Shown in pieces: positions 9,279-17,515 of a DNA stretch of 64,000 bases. Under the pieces are notes generated by a model. That model made no database searches and was not told the origin of the DNA. It saw nothing but the letters and a program-made list of their open reading frames with translations. Position 1 is the stretch's first letter; the number at the start of each line of letters is the position of its first letter. Position numbers and translations under genes: made by a program. Origin of the DNA: Shewanella sp. ANA-3 (lineage in GTDB: Bacteria > Pseudomonadota > Gammaproteobacteria > Enterobacterales > Shewanellaceae); the NCBI RefSeq assembly GCF_000203935.1, contig NC_008577.1, forward strand, positions 2,480,001 through 2,544,000. The letters run 5' to 3'.

Positions 9279-11666
9279 TTACTGAGTCGAGCTTGGCTCA
9301 CTTTTTAGTAGGCGCACCTCATATAGACCGCCGGCAATCGAGCCCGGTTTTGCCATAAATTTCACCCTGAAGGGCACTGTGCTATCCAACAGCATGTCGG
9401 CGGGAATAGGGTAATCGACGCTGTAAAATATCGGCCCCTTATCGGCAGGCAGAGTGACTTCGGCAAGGCGTTTATCGTTAATCAAAATGTCGAAACGTCG
9501 CCCTGCATCCAGCCCAAAGTAGGTTAAGCGCAATATGGGTCGCGGTTCACCTTTAGCATCGAGTTGATAGCTAAACCAATCCTCGGCATGGCGCCAATGG
9601 CGATTACCATTAAGGCCTGCTTCACTCCTTGATGCCTTAAAGAAATGATCCGACTCAGGTTGCTGCTCACCAGGCTGCACACTATCTAAGGTTTGCGCCA
9701 TCAGCTTGGCTTCCATCTGGGCTTTTTGAGCTAACTCTTGCTGTTTTTGTTGCCATTCATCGGGCGCACTCTGGCCAAAATACAAGGTATAGCGGCTGTC
9801 ATGCAGGCGAAAGAAGGGGATCAGCGTGATGGGGCTCGCTTGATTTGTATGAGCTTTCCCCGTGGTAAATTGCAGCAGACTCATGGGTTCACGGCGGATA
9901 TCGGTTAAAAAGCGGGTACCATCGCTAATAAAAATCGGCGCCTGACTGGGTTCGCACATAGGACCACTGGCAATATGCCCCATGCGACTGGCATCGCCGA
10001 TAAAGTTTAAGGCTTCGTTAGCGATAGGCGCCGTTTTTGCCGCTAACACAATTGGCCCATAAAGCACTGAGTAATAGGCGCTTTTATCCGGTAGCTGCTC
10101 AAGACTAATGTCCATAGGTAAGGTGATTGTCACGCTATCGCCCTTGCGCCAGTGCCGCGTTAAGGGAATATATTGCCCTTGAGTCGGTGTAAACCTTTGC
10201 GGCTCGCCATTAATGCTCACGGTCACCTCACCCTTAGCCCATGTGGGATAGCGCAGATTGAGGGTAAAGTCCGCCTCCTGATGGATAATCATCTGCGAAG
10301 TATTGTCATCGGGGAACTGAGTTTTTTGGCTAAGGCTGATGCCTTTGGCTTTCCAGTGGACCTCAGAATCAACAAACAGGTTCACAAACAGATTGTTGTC
10401 CTCCTCGGCATAGATGAGCTCGCCGTATTTAGCATGGTTTTCGATGCCTGAGCCGACACAACACCACATACTTTCCTGCGCCGAGGAATAGACGCGGTAA
10501 TGGTCTGGGCGCATTGGCGTAAAATACACTAGGCCGCCAGTTTGCGGATGCTGGGACGAGAGGATATGGTTGTAGAGTGCACGCTCGTAGTAATCGATAT
10601 AGCGTAAATCACGTTTGTTTTCATACAGTAATTTTGACAGCTTCAACATGTTGTAGGTATTGCAAGTCTCAGGGCCTTCTACCGAGTCAAGCATACTGCT
10701 GAAATCTTCGCTGGGATGAAAATACTCGCGCACACTGTTGCCACCGATGGAAACGGTGCGCTGGTGAACTACTTGCTGCCAAAAATAATCGGCGCTTTCT
10801 AACCATTCCTTGTTATTACTCAGCTCGGCAATACGTGCCACACCGACAATTTTAGGAATTTGTGTATTGGCATGTAGGCCCGTCAGTTTATCTTGATGCT
10901 GCAACAGGGGTTGTAACAGGCTTTGATCCGTATAGCGATTCGCAAGATTTAAGTATTTGTTTTGACCTGTAATGCTGTACACATCCGCTAAGGTTTCATT
11001 TAAGCCACCGTATTCGGTGCGCAGCATAAGCTGCAGCTGCTCATCACTTAGATTGCGACTTAAATCCAGCATCCAATCGGCAAAACCGACGAGCATTTTC
11101 TTCGCCGTGGGATTTTGAGTATAAAGATAGGCATCCCGCAGGCCCGCGAATACCTTATGCACGTTATACCAAGGCACCCATGATTGGTTGAGCGTAAACA
11201 GATCCGCTTCGATATGGCCAGCGGCGACCTGCTGCCATAGTTTGTCTCCATGAGGGACACCGCCCACATAACCATTGCCATGGGCCTGTTGACACTTTTC
11301 CAACTCGGCCACCATGTAGTTGAGGCGCGAAAGCACCGCCTGATCGCCCGTGGCGGCATACATTAGGGCCAATGCCGATAGATAATGCCCACCGATATGG
11401 CCATCAAGGCCCGTATTTTCCCAATTGGGGTAGTTGTCGGCCGTGGTCGCAATTCCCGCGGCCTTGCGGTAAGGGGCGAGTAGTCGCTCGGGATCCATCG
11501 ACATGATGTAAGCCAAATCGGTCTGCTGGGCATGCAGAAATGGCCCGGCGGTTAGGCGCACATCGTTTAGCGGAATGGGGGTAAGACTAGCAAAGCTTGG
11601 CTGGGATACGAATGGGCAAGTTAATGGCAATAACAGGCAAAGGCCAAACAATCGGGCAGTGTTCAT
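9279..11666 (-). CDS. GH127 beta-L-arabinofuranosidase, exported
   Basis: A 795-residue protein with a signal peptide (about residues 1-26, ending PSFAS) and a GH127/DUF1680 (alpha/alpha)6 domain. In the characterised member HypBA1 a zinc ion is held by one Glu and three Cys, one Cys being the nucleophile. Here the same set is visible as E333-x-C335 (GPETCNTYN) and C402-C403 (WCCVGSGIE). The C-terminal 150 residues form a separate beta-rich domain. It removes beta-L-arabinofuranose, the linkage found on hydroxyproline-rich plant glycoproteins, which differs from the alpha linkages cut by the GH43 enzymes here. It follows the GPH symporter gene on the same strand but has a terminator in front of it. 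Confidence 0.9.
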   Translation of the reverse strand: MNTARLFGLCLLLPLTCPFVSQPSFASLTPIPLNDVRLTAGPFLHAQQTDLAYIMSMDPERLLAPYRKAAGIATTADNYPNWENTGLDGHIGGHYLSALALMYAATGDQAVLSRLNYMVAELEKCQQAHGNGYVGGVPHGDKLWQQVAAGHIEADLFTLNQSWVPWYNVHKVFAGLRDAYLYTQNPTAKKMLVGFADWMLDLSRNLSDEQLQLMLRTEYGGLNETLADVYSITGQNKYLNLANRYTDQSLLQPLLQHQDKLTGLHANTQIPKIVGVARIAELSNNKEWLESADYFWQQVVHQRTVSIGGNSVREYFHPSEDFSSMLDSVEGPETCNTYNMLKLSKLLYENKRDLRYIDYYERALYNHILSSQHPQTGGLVYFTPMRPDHYRVYSSAQESMWCCVGSGIENHAKYGELIYAEEDNNLFVNLFVDSEVHWKAKGISLSQKTQFPDDNTSQMIIHQEADFTLNLRYPTWAKGEVTVSINGEPQRFTPTQGQYIPLTRHWRKGDSVTITLPMDISLEQLPDKSAYYSVLYGPIVLAAKTAPIANEALNFIGDASRMGHIASGPMCEPSQAPIFISDGTRFLTDIRREPMSLLQFTTGKAHTNQASPITLIPFFRLHDSRYTLYFGQSAPDEWQQKQQELAQKAQMEAKLMAQTLDSVQPGEQQPESDHFFKASRSEAGLNGNRHWRHAEDWFSYQLDAKGEPRPILRLTYFGLDAGRRFDILINDKRLAEVTLPADKGPIFYSVDYPIPADMLLDSTVPFRVKFMAKPGSIAGGLYEVRLLKSEPSSTQ

Positions 11667-11726
11667 CTTGGCTCCCTTATTATACGGATTGGAGTTTTAC
11701 GTTTGGATTAACTCAGTTTTTGCGTG

Positions 11727-11752
11727 ATAAAAAAGCCCCTGGGTAGGGGCTT
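11727..11752 (-). terminator. terminator of the GPH symporter gene
   Basis: AAGCCCCT (11733-11740), loop GGGT, AGGGGCTT (11745-11752). Read on the minus strand it ends in a T run over 11729-11734. It lies between the symporter gene and GH127, so read-through there is partial at most. Confidence 0.75.
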
Positions 11753-11772
11753 ATGGTGTTATCGCAGAAAGA

Positions 11773-13218
11773 TTACGCCGATACTTGGGGCGCAGCAGTC
11801 TTAGGCGTTACTGTCTCAGCAGTTACAGTGTCTGAGGCTATAGCCTTAGACGTCTGCTTGGCGTCCGTTTGGCTAACATGCGCCTGCTCGGGCAAAGCCT
11901 GTTTGATTTCTTCATAAACGCGATCAGAAATCTTGTATTTGAACATCAGTAAGCCCATCAGCGCGTGGAATGCGCCAGGGATCACCGTTAGCATTAACGA
12001 AATACCGGTCAACGCAAATTCGCTTTGAGTTTCACCGGGTTGATAGTTGAAGTAGGTCAGTAGCATACCCACCACAAATCCCGCCGCGCCCATACCCGCT
12101 TTTTGGGCGAATGAGATCCCGCCAAAGGCAAGGCCAGAGACCCTGTGGCCCGTTTTGACTGTGCCATAATCCACCGACTCGGAAATCACCGACCAGAAGA
12201 CAGGCGCATGTAAATCCACCACGAATGAAATCGCAAAGTAGAGTACGAAGGCCAGCACTATGTCGCCCGGCTGCACGGCAAAGAACATGATGGCGCTTAA
12301 GATCCCAACCACGATTTGGCTGTAGCGGAAGAGTTTTAGTTTGCAGTAACGCTTAGTGATCCAAGTTGAAGCGACCATCGCAAGAATCGCTGCACCAACA
12401 CCGGTCGACAGGAATGCCGAGAGCATCTTGGCATCGCCGCCCAAGTAATAGGTCGCGTAGTAGGCTGCTACCGAGCCGCGGATCACATAGCCAATGGTGC
12501 CAATCACACAAATCGCGACTAGTACTAACCATTGATCGTTTTTGAACAATAATCGCAGTTGCATGCCAACAGGCTTAGTTTCCACCTTGTAGGCCACGCG
12601 CTCTGTGGTAGTAAAAAAGCAGAATAAAAACAGTAGGGTTGCCATCAATGCCATCACGCCCATGGCTTTTTGATAGCCCGCGGCAATGTTCTCTCCGCCC
12701 CAGGCAGACGCCAATATAGGCACGATAATGGTCACTAAAAAGGCGGCAATCTTGGCGAAGAACAAACGATAACCGTTGGCGGATAACCGCTCTTTTGGAT
12801 CGTCGGTGATCACGCTGATAATCGAAATATACGGAATAGTGACAGTGGTAAAGATGATAGTGACCAGAATATAAGTCGAATAGGCCCAGATAAGTTTGGC
12901 ATTGTAATCCCAATCTGGGGTTGAGAAGGTTAAGAACACCGAAATACCAAAGGGAATCGCCATAAACAGGAAGTAGGGGCGATATCTTCCCCAGCGGGTC
13001 GTCACTTTATCGTTAATAATGCCCATTAAAGGATCGGTAATGGCATCGATAAGACGAACCAGCAGGAACAATATCCCGACATCGGCGGGCTTTAACCCAA
13101 AAATATCGGTATAAAAGAAGGTAATAATTAACATCATTGACGAAATCACCACGTTAACGGCCATGTCCCCGGAGCCGTAACCGATCTTTTCAATGACTGA
13201 CAATTTATGATAACTCAT
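11773..13218 (-). CDS. GPH-family sugar:cation symporter
   Basis: A 481-residue inner-membrane transporter with about 12 hydrophobic spans, of the glycoside-pentoside-hexuronide (MelB/XynP) family. Diagnostic segments are the N-terminal EKIGYGSGDMA, the loop DPLMGIINDKVTTRWGRYRP and the later HAPVFWSVISESVDYGTVKTG. The last about 35 residues are a Thr/Ala-rich hydrophilic tail. It is transcribed away from the GH43 endo-arabinanase gene across a shared promoter region containing an inverted repeat. It most likely takes up arabinose or short arabino-oligosaccharides; specificity is inferred from neighbours. Confidence 0.88.
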   Translation of the reverse strand: MSYHKLSVIEKIGYGSGDMAVNVVISSMMLIITFFYTDIFGLKPADVGILFLLVRLIDAITDPLMGIINDKVTTRWGRYRPYFLFMAIPFGISVFLTFSTPDWDYNAKLIWAYSTYILVTIIFTTVTIPYISIISVITDDPKERLSANGYRLFFAKIAAFLVTIIVPILASAWGGENIAAGYQKAMGVMALMATLLFLFCFFTTTERVAYKVETKPVGMQLRLLFKNDQWLVLVAICVIGTIGYVIRGSVAAYYATYYLGGDAKMLSAFLSTGVGAAILAMVASTWITKRYCKLKLFRYSQIVVGILSAIMFFAVQPGDIVLAFVLYFAISFVVDLHAPVFWSVISESVDYGTVKTGHRVSGLAFGGISFAQKAGMGAAGFVVGMLLTYFNYQPGETQSEFALTGISLMLTVIPGAFHALMGLLMFKYKISDRVYEEIKQALPEQAHVSQTDAKQTSKAIASDTVTAETVTPKTAAPQVSA

Positions 13219-13347
13219 CAGAAATCCTTATTATATTTATTATAAACAGTGAGTTATTGTGTTATTTTGCAATTTAACGCCTCCGCAATGTTAACACATT
13301 TTTCTCCTGTTAATTTTTTTGCATTTGATTGTTACTTCCTTGTCCTG

Positions 13348-13377
13348 ATAGTATGATAACTTAATTCATCATACAAT
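13348..13377. promoter_or_regulatory. inverted repeat, candidate operator for the arabinan genes
   Basis: ATAGTATGAT (13348-13357) and ATCATACAAT (13368-13377) form an inverted repeat matching at nine of ten positions with a ten-base spacer. It lies between the divergent symporter and endo-arabinanase genes. A half-site ATTGTATGAC also occurs at 20572-20581, before the TonB receptor gene, and ATTGTATTAC at 20862-20871, before the lipoprotein arabinanase gene. A shared regulator site is inferred; the spacing is not the same in all three places. Confidence 0.45.
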
Positions 13378-13426
13378 AGCATAATAACTATTTTGTTATA
13401 TGGGATGGGGGTCATAAGGAGAATTG

Positions 13427-14497
13427 ATGCCAGCTATGAGAGTCACACCGAAAACAGCCCTAAAACGTCACCTTAAGATGCTCAATTGTGCACTGCTTGG
13501 CGTATTGGGCACCCTAGGCCAAGTGAGTGCCAAACAGGTGAGTATTCACGATCCTGTGATGGCAAAAGAGGCCGGACAGTATTATCTCTTCAGCACAGGT
13601 CCCGGTATTACCTATTATTCCTCAAAGGATAAAATCCATTGGGAATTAGCTGGGCGGGTATTCGAAACTGAGCCTAGCTGGGCAAAAGGCGTTGCGCCAG
13701 AGTTTAACGGCCATTTGTGGGCGCCGGATATCATTGAGCATAACGGCTTGTTTTATCTGTATTACTCAGTATCGGCCTTTGGTAAAAACACCTCGGCCAT
13801 TGGCGTGACAGTCAATAAAACCCTCGACAAGAATTCAAAGGACTATCAGTGGACAGATAAGGGGATCGTTATTCAATCTGTGCCAAATCGCGATGCTTGG
13901 AACGCGATTGATCCCAATATTATTGTCGATGAGCAGGGTACGCCTTGGATGAGTTTTGGCTCCTTCTGGCAAGGGTTAAAACTGGTCAAGCTCAATCCGG
14001 ACTTTATCTCCATCGCCAAACCTGAGGAGTGGCACACGCTTGCCAAGTTAGAACGCCCAGCACTGCTTGGTGAAACCGAGCCAGGTCCTGCTGAAATCGA
14101 AGCGCCTTTTATCTATAAAAAAGATGACTATTACTATCTTTTTGTCTCCTACGGCCTTTGCTGTCGTGGGGATGACAGCACTTACCACTTAGCCGTGGGC
14201 CGCGCCAAAACGGTGACCGGGCCTTACCTCGATAAAGCGGGCAAAGACATGGCGCAAGGCGGCGGATCAGTTTTACTGCATGGCACTAAGGCTTGGCCTG
14301 GATTGGGCCATAACAGTGTTTATGCCTTCGATGGCAAAGATTACTTAGTCTTTCATGCCTACGAATCCGCCGATAATGGCTTACAAAAACTCAAGATGGC
14401 GGAACTTAGCTGGCGCCAAGGTTGGCCAGAGGTCGATCCTAAGGCGCTCAATCAATACCAGAGCGTATTAGTTGCACCCGAAGGAACAAAACAATAA
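13427..14497 (+). CDS. GH43 endo-arabinanase-type enzyme, exported
   Basis: A 356-residue GH43 protein of the arabinan endo-1,5-alpha-L-arabinosidase type. A signal peptide (to about residue 36, ending VSAK) precedes SIHDPVMAKEAGQYYLFSTG, the general-base Asp region. Then come GHLWAPDIIEHNGLFYLYYSVS, NAIDPNIIVDEQGTPWMSFGS, PAEIEAPFIYKK with the acid Glu, and GLGHNSV. The ATG at 13427 is five bases after AAGGAG; a TTG one codon earlier is not needed. Its stop overlaps the next GH43 gene (TAATG), so the two are coupled. It would cut linear arabino-oligosaccharides in the periplasm. Confidence 0.88.
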   Translation: MPAMRVTPKTALKRHLKMLNCALLGVLGTLGQVSAKQVSIHDPVMAKEAGQYYLFSTGPGITYYSSKDKIHWELAGRVFETEPSWAKGVAPEFNGHLWAPDIIEHNGLFYLYYSVSAFGKNTSAIGVTVNKTLDKNSKDYQWTDKGIVIQSVPNRDAWNAIDPNIIVDEQGTPWMSFGSFWQGLKLVKLNPDFISIAKPEEWHTLAKLERPALLGETEPGPAEIEAPFIYKKDDYYYLFVSYGLCCRGDDSTYHLAVGRAKTVTGPYLDKAGKDMAQGGGSVLLHGTKAWPGLGHNSVYAFDGKDYLVFHAYESADNGLQKLKMAELSWRQGWPEVDPKALNQYQSVLVAPEGTKQ

Positions 14498-16401
14498 TGA
14501 CTCACACAATCAACAAACGAATGGCGACGCTTGCGCTGGCCATGGGACTTAGTGCGACCTGCTTGGGGGCAGGTAACCTATATGCCGCAGAGAGTGCGAA
14601 GGGCGCGGATGAAAACCGCATTACCGCAGCGACCTTTGCCAATCCGTTATTTCGAAATGGAGCCGATCCTTGGCTCGAATACCACAATGGTAACTATTAT
14701 CTCACCACCACCACGTGGACCTCTGAGCTGGTGATGCGTAAATCGCCCACCATTGCAGGGCTTGCCTATGCGCCAGCCCACAATATTTGGAGTGGCACAG
14801 ATAAATCCAACTGCTGTAACTTTTGGGCGTTCGAATTCCACCCACTGCAAACTGCGCAGGGATTACGTTGGTATGTAATTTACACCTCGGGCGTGGCAGA
14901 AAACTTCGATGGCCAGCGTAACCATATCCTCGAGAGTGAAGGCAGCGACCCTATGGGGCCATACAAGTTTAAGGGCACACCAATGCCCGACCACTGGAAT
15001 ATCGACGGCAGCTATTTGGAGTATAAAGGCCAGTTATATTTCCTCTGGTCCGAATGGCATGGCCAAGATCAAGTCAACTTGATTGCCAAGATGAGCAACC
15101 CTTGGACCGTCGAGGGCGAACATAAGGTGATCACAGCGCCCATTCACGACTGGGAAAAATCAGGCTTAAACGTCAACGAAGGCCCTGAAATCATCCAGCA
15201 TGAGGGCAGAACTTTCTTAGTTCACTCGGCAAGCTTTTGTAACACTGAGGATTATTCCTTGGCCGTGGTTGAACTCACCGGTGACGATCCTATGGATCCC
15301 GCCGCATGGACTAAGTACGACAAGCCTTTCTTTAGCAAGGCCAATGGTGTCTATGGCCCTGGCCACCATGGTTTCTTCAAGTCTCCCGATGGGAAAGAAG
15401 ATTGGCTCATTTACCATGGCAACTCCTCGGCCTCCGACGGCTGTAGTGGTACCCGTGCGGCACGTGCTCAACCCTTTACTTGGGATAACGAAGGCTTGCC
15501 TAAATTTGGCGAACCAATGGCGGATAAAAAGCAGTTGCCAGTCCCAAGTGGCGAGTTTGGTCCGATAACCACCCAGGTGGAAGGCGTGAAATACCGCATC
15601 GTGAGCCGTGAAGTCGGTCAATGCCTAGTGACCAATGCCAAGGGGCAGGTCAGTGTCGGTAAGTGCGAGGATGACAACAGCCAATGGGTAATTGATCCGA
15701 GTAACGATGGCCTGTATCGCTTTGCTAATGTGGGTCAGGGAACCTTTTTAACTCAGGCTCAGTGCCAAGATGAGTCTTCAACGGCACTGAATACTGCGCC
15801 TTGGGTCGCCTCCCGTTGTCAGCGTTGGTCGGTGGATTCGACTCGCGAGGGCTGGTTCCGTTTCGCAAACGATCGCTCCATCGGCAATCTGCAGGTGAAA
15901 AACTGCAGTAAAAAGGCTGGCGCCGAGGTGATTGCCGGGGAAAACCGTGTCAGTGAATGCACCGATTGGCGGATTGAGCCAGTCTCAACATTTGCCATAG
16001 TCAACGCCCATAGCGGCCGAGTGGTCAGCGCCGAACAATGTCAGCTTAAACCTAATGCCAATGTGGCTCAGTTTGAATACACCGGCGATGCCTGTCAGCA
16101 GTGGCAAGCCATGCCGACAACCGATGGATTTTACCGTCTACAATCCATCCAACGTTCAAACAACAAGGCGCAACAATGCCTTGTGACCAACGAAGGTAAT
16201 CTGGAGCTAGGGGCTTGTACTGCAATCGACAGCGAGTTCCGTAGCGAGTTGATGCCTAATGGCTCATTAAGGCTAGTGTCCCGTAAGGGCGGTTCGTCGA
16301 TGAAAGTGGCCAATGGCTCCTATGCCAATGGCGATAACATAGTGGAGGACGTGTGGAAAAACACCATTTCACAACAGTTCTATTTTAGAGAGGTGAAATA
16401 A
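14497..16401 (+). CDS. exported GH43 enzyme with ricin-like beta-trefoil C-terminus
   Basis: A 634-residue protein in two parts. After a signal peptide (about residues 1-31, ending LYAA), a GH43 module (about 45-345) runs from FRNGADPWLEYHNGNYY through YGPGHHGFF to the Cys-linked SSASDGCSGTRAARAQPF. The remaining about 280 residues contain repeated QW-type motifs (DDNSQWVID, CQRWSVD, CTDWRIEP, CQQWQAM) with paired cysteines, resembling ricin-type (CBM13-like) beta-trefoils used for sugar binding. The GH43 part resembles exo-arabinofuranosidases. The one-base overlap with the preceding gene implies co-translation. The substrate is inferred. Confidence 0.85.
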   Translation: MTHTINKRMATLALAMGLSATCLGAGNLYAAESAKGADENRITAATFANPLFRNGADPWLEYHNGNYYLTTTTWTSELVMRKSPTIAGLAYAPAHNIWSGTDKSNCCNFWAFEFHPLQTAQGLRWYVIYTSGVAENFDGQRNHILESEGSDPMGPYKFKGTPMPDHWNIDGSYLEYKGQLYFLWSEWHGQDQVNLIAKMSNPWTVEGEHKVITAPIHDWEKSGLNVNEGPEIIQHEGRTFLVHSASFCNTEDYSLAVVELTGDDPMDPAAWTKYDKPFFSKANGVYGPGHHGFFKSPDGKEDWLIYHGNSSASDGCSGTRAARAQPFTWDNEGLPKFGEPMADKKQLPVPSGEFGPITTQVEGVKYRIVSREVGQCLVTNAKGQVSVGKCEDDNSQWVIDPSNDGLYRFANVGQGTFLTQAQCQDESSTALNTAPWVASRCQRWSVDSTREGWFRFANDRSIGNLQVKNCSKKAGAEVIAGENRVSECTDWRIEPVSTFAIVNAHSGRVVSAEQCQLKPNANVAQFEYTGDACQQWQAMPTTDGFYRLQSIQRSNNKAQQCLVTNEGNLELGACTAIDSEFRSELMPNGSLRLVSRKGGSSMKVANGSYANGDNIVEDVWKNTISQQFYFREVK

Positions 16402-16517
16402 TTCATCCCTCTAAATAACTGAGCATCACCACGGCGGTGGCTAAACGCGTGCTTGTAATGTCGTTTAAGTTGAGGTCGCTTATCGGCATCTTGGTTGAGC
16501 CTAGTTTGCTCGGCACC

Positions 16518-16554
16518 AGAGCAGTAGTTGTGCTTGCAACTGCTGCTCTTTTTT
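16518..16554. terminator. bidirectional hairpin between convergent genes
   Basis: AGAGCAGTAGTTG (16518-16530) pairs with CAACTGCTGCTCT (16537-16549) with one mismatch, then a T run to 16554. It can end the GH43 transcript. Confidence 0.75.
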
Positions 16555-16580
16555 ATTCAGGCTCTTTTATACCATAGTTT

Positions 16581-17336
16581 TTATCCCACCAAGGCCTGCC
16601 ACAGTAAGCGTATCGCCAGCAGTGTCAGCACCCAATTAAAGGCGACGCCGAAATGTTTATCCGTCACCCGCGCTAACATCTTAAAGCCAAGCCAGGTTCC
16701 CAAGGCGCCGCTTAAAATCATGCAGAGCAGCAGCGGCCACCACGGCAGGATAGGACTATCCAGCCCCTCAAAAACGATAATTTTGACGCCATGTTGCAGG
16801 GACATCGCCATCGCAAAGGTTGCGACAGTGCGAAAACGGTCAACCTCTAATTGTTTGATAAAGGCCGCCACTAAGGGGCCTGTCGCGCCAACAAATAACG
16901 AAATAAAGGTTGTGACAGCACCGGCAATAATGGTTCCGACTGTTCCCAGCACCACTCGGGGGATTTTGGGTCCCCAGCAGGAGTACAAAATAAACAGGGC
17001 GATGGTGAGGTACATGACCTTTGGCGGCAATGCGACTAACACTAAGCTCCCCAAGGCGGCACCAACGAGCGCGCCGGGTAAGAAGCGACTGATAAGCCAC
17101 CACTGCACATGCTGCCAACCTAATAGTGCGCGGCCCAGATTCGAGCCCAATTGCACCACGCCGTGGAGAGGAATAATCACTTGTGGCGGAAGGACTTGCG
17201 CCATCACGCCTAATAACATTACGCCACCACCAATCCCGAAGCAGGCGGTAAAAAACGAAGTAAACGCCGCAGTCATTGTCAGCAGGGCAAAGATATCGAT
17301 AGGGATCAGCGTAAAATCGAACCAAGCGGTATGCAT
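16581..17336 (-). CDS. TauE/SafE-family membrane permease
   Basis: A 251-residue polytopic membrane protein with about eight hydrophobic segments and the family motif FGIGGGVMLLGVMAQVLPPQ near residue 35, with a second related half (GATGPLVAAF). TauE/SafE proteins export or import small anions such as sulfite or sulfoacetate; the substrate here is unknown. The frame is open to a TTG at 17342, but the ATG at 17336 (MHTAWFDF) is the better start. It has no obvious link to arabinan use and may be a bystander in the locus. Confidence 0.82.
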   Translation of the reverse strand: MHTAWFDFTLIPIDIFALLTMTAAFTSFFTACFGIGGGVMLLGVMAQVLPPQVIIPLHGVVQLGSNLGRALLGWQHVQWWLISRFLPGALVGAALGSLVLVALPPKVMYLTIALFILYSCWGPKIPRVVLGTVGTIIAGAVTTFISLFVGATGPLVAAFIKQLEVDRFRTVATFAMAMSLQHGVKIIVFEGLDSPILPWWPLLLCMILSGALGTWLGFKMLARVTDKHFGVAFNWVLTLLAIRLLWQALVG

Positions 17337-17464
17337 AGTCAATATTTGAGGAAGAGTGGGAGCATAAAACTAGCAAAGCTTGACCAGAGACAAAAGCAGT
17401 TTGATGGCCAGCAAGTACGTAAGCACGGCTAAGGCTTTTGCTATGCATTTAAATTAAAAGCATA

Positions 17465-17493
17465 AAAAAGCTAATCCACAGGATTAGCTTTTT
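17465..17493 (-). terminator. terminator of the TonB-dependent receptor gene
   Basis: AAAAAGCTAATCC (17465-17477), loop ACA, GGATTAGCTTTTT (17481-17493). The stem is perfect, and on the minus strand it ends in a T run, 23 bases after the receptor stop codon. Confidence 0.88.
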
Positions 17494-17515
17494 CGGTTTA
17501 AACAACAGTGGTCAA

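Noticed and set aside
10173..10451. Plus-strand frame inside the GH127 gene
   Set aside because: Antisense to a conserved catalytic domain, with no ribosome site.
16528..17349. Long open frame on the plus strand
   Set aside because: It is antisense to the TauE/SafE gene, rich in Lys/Thr/Pro without a domain. The minus strand has the clear membrane-protein motifs.
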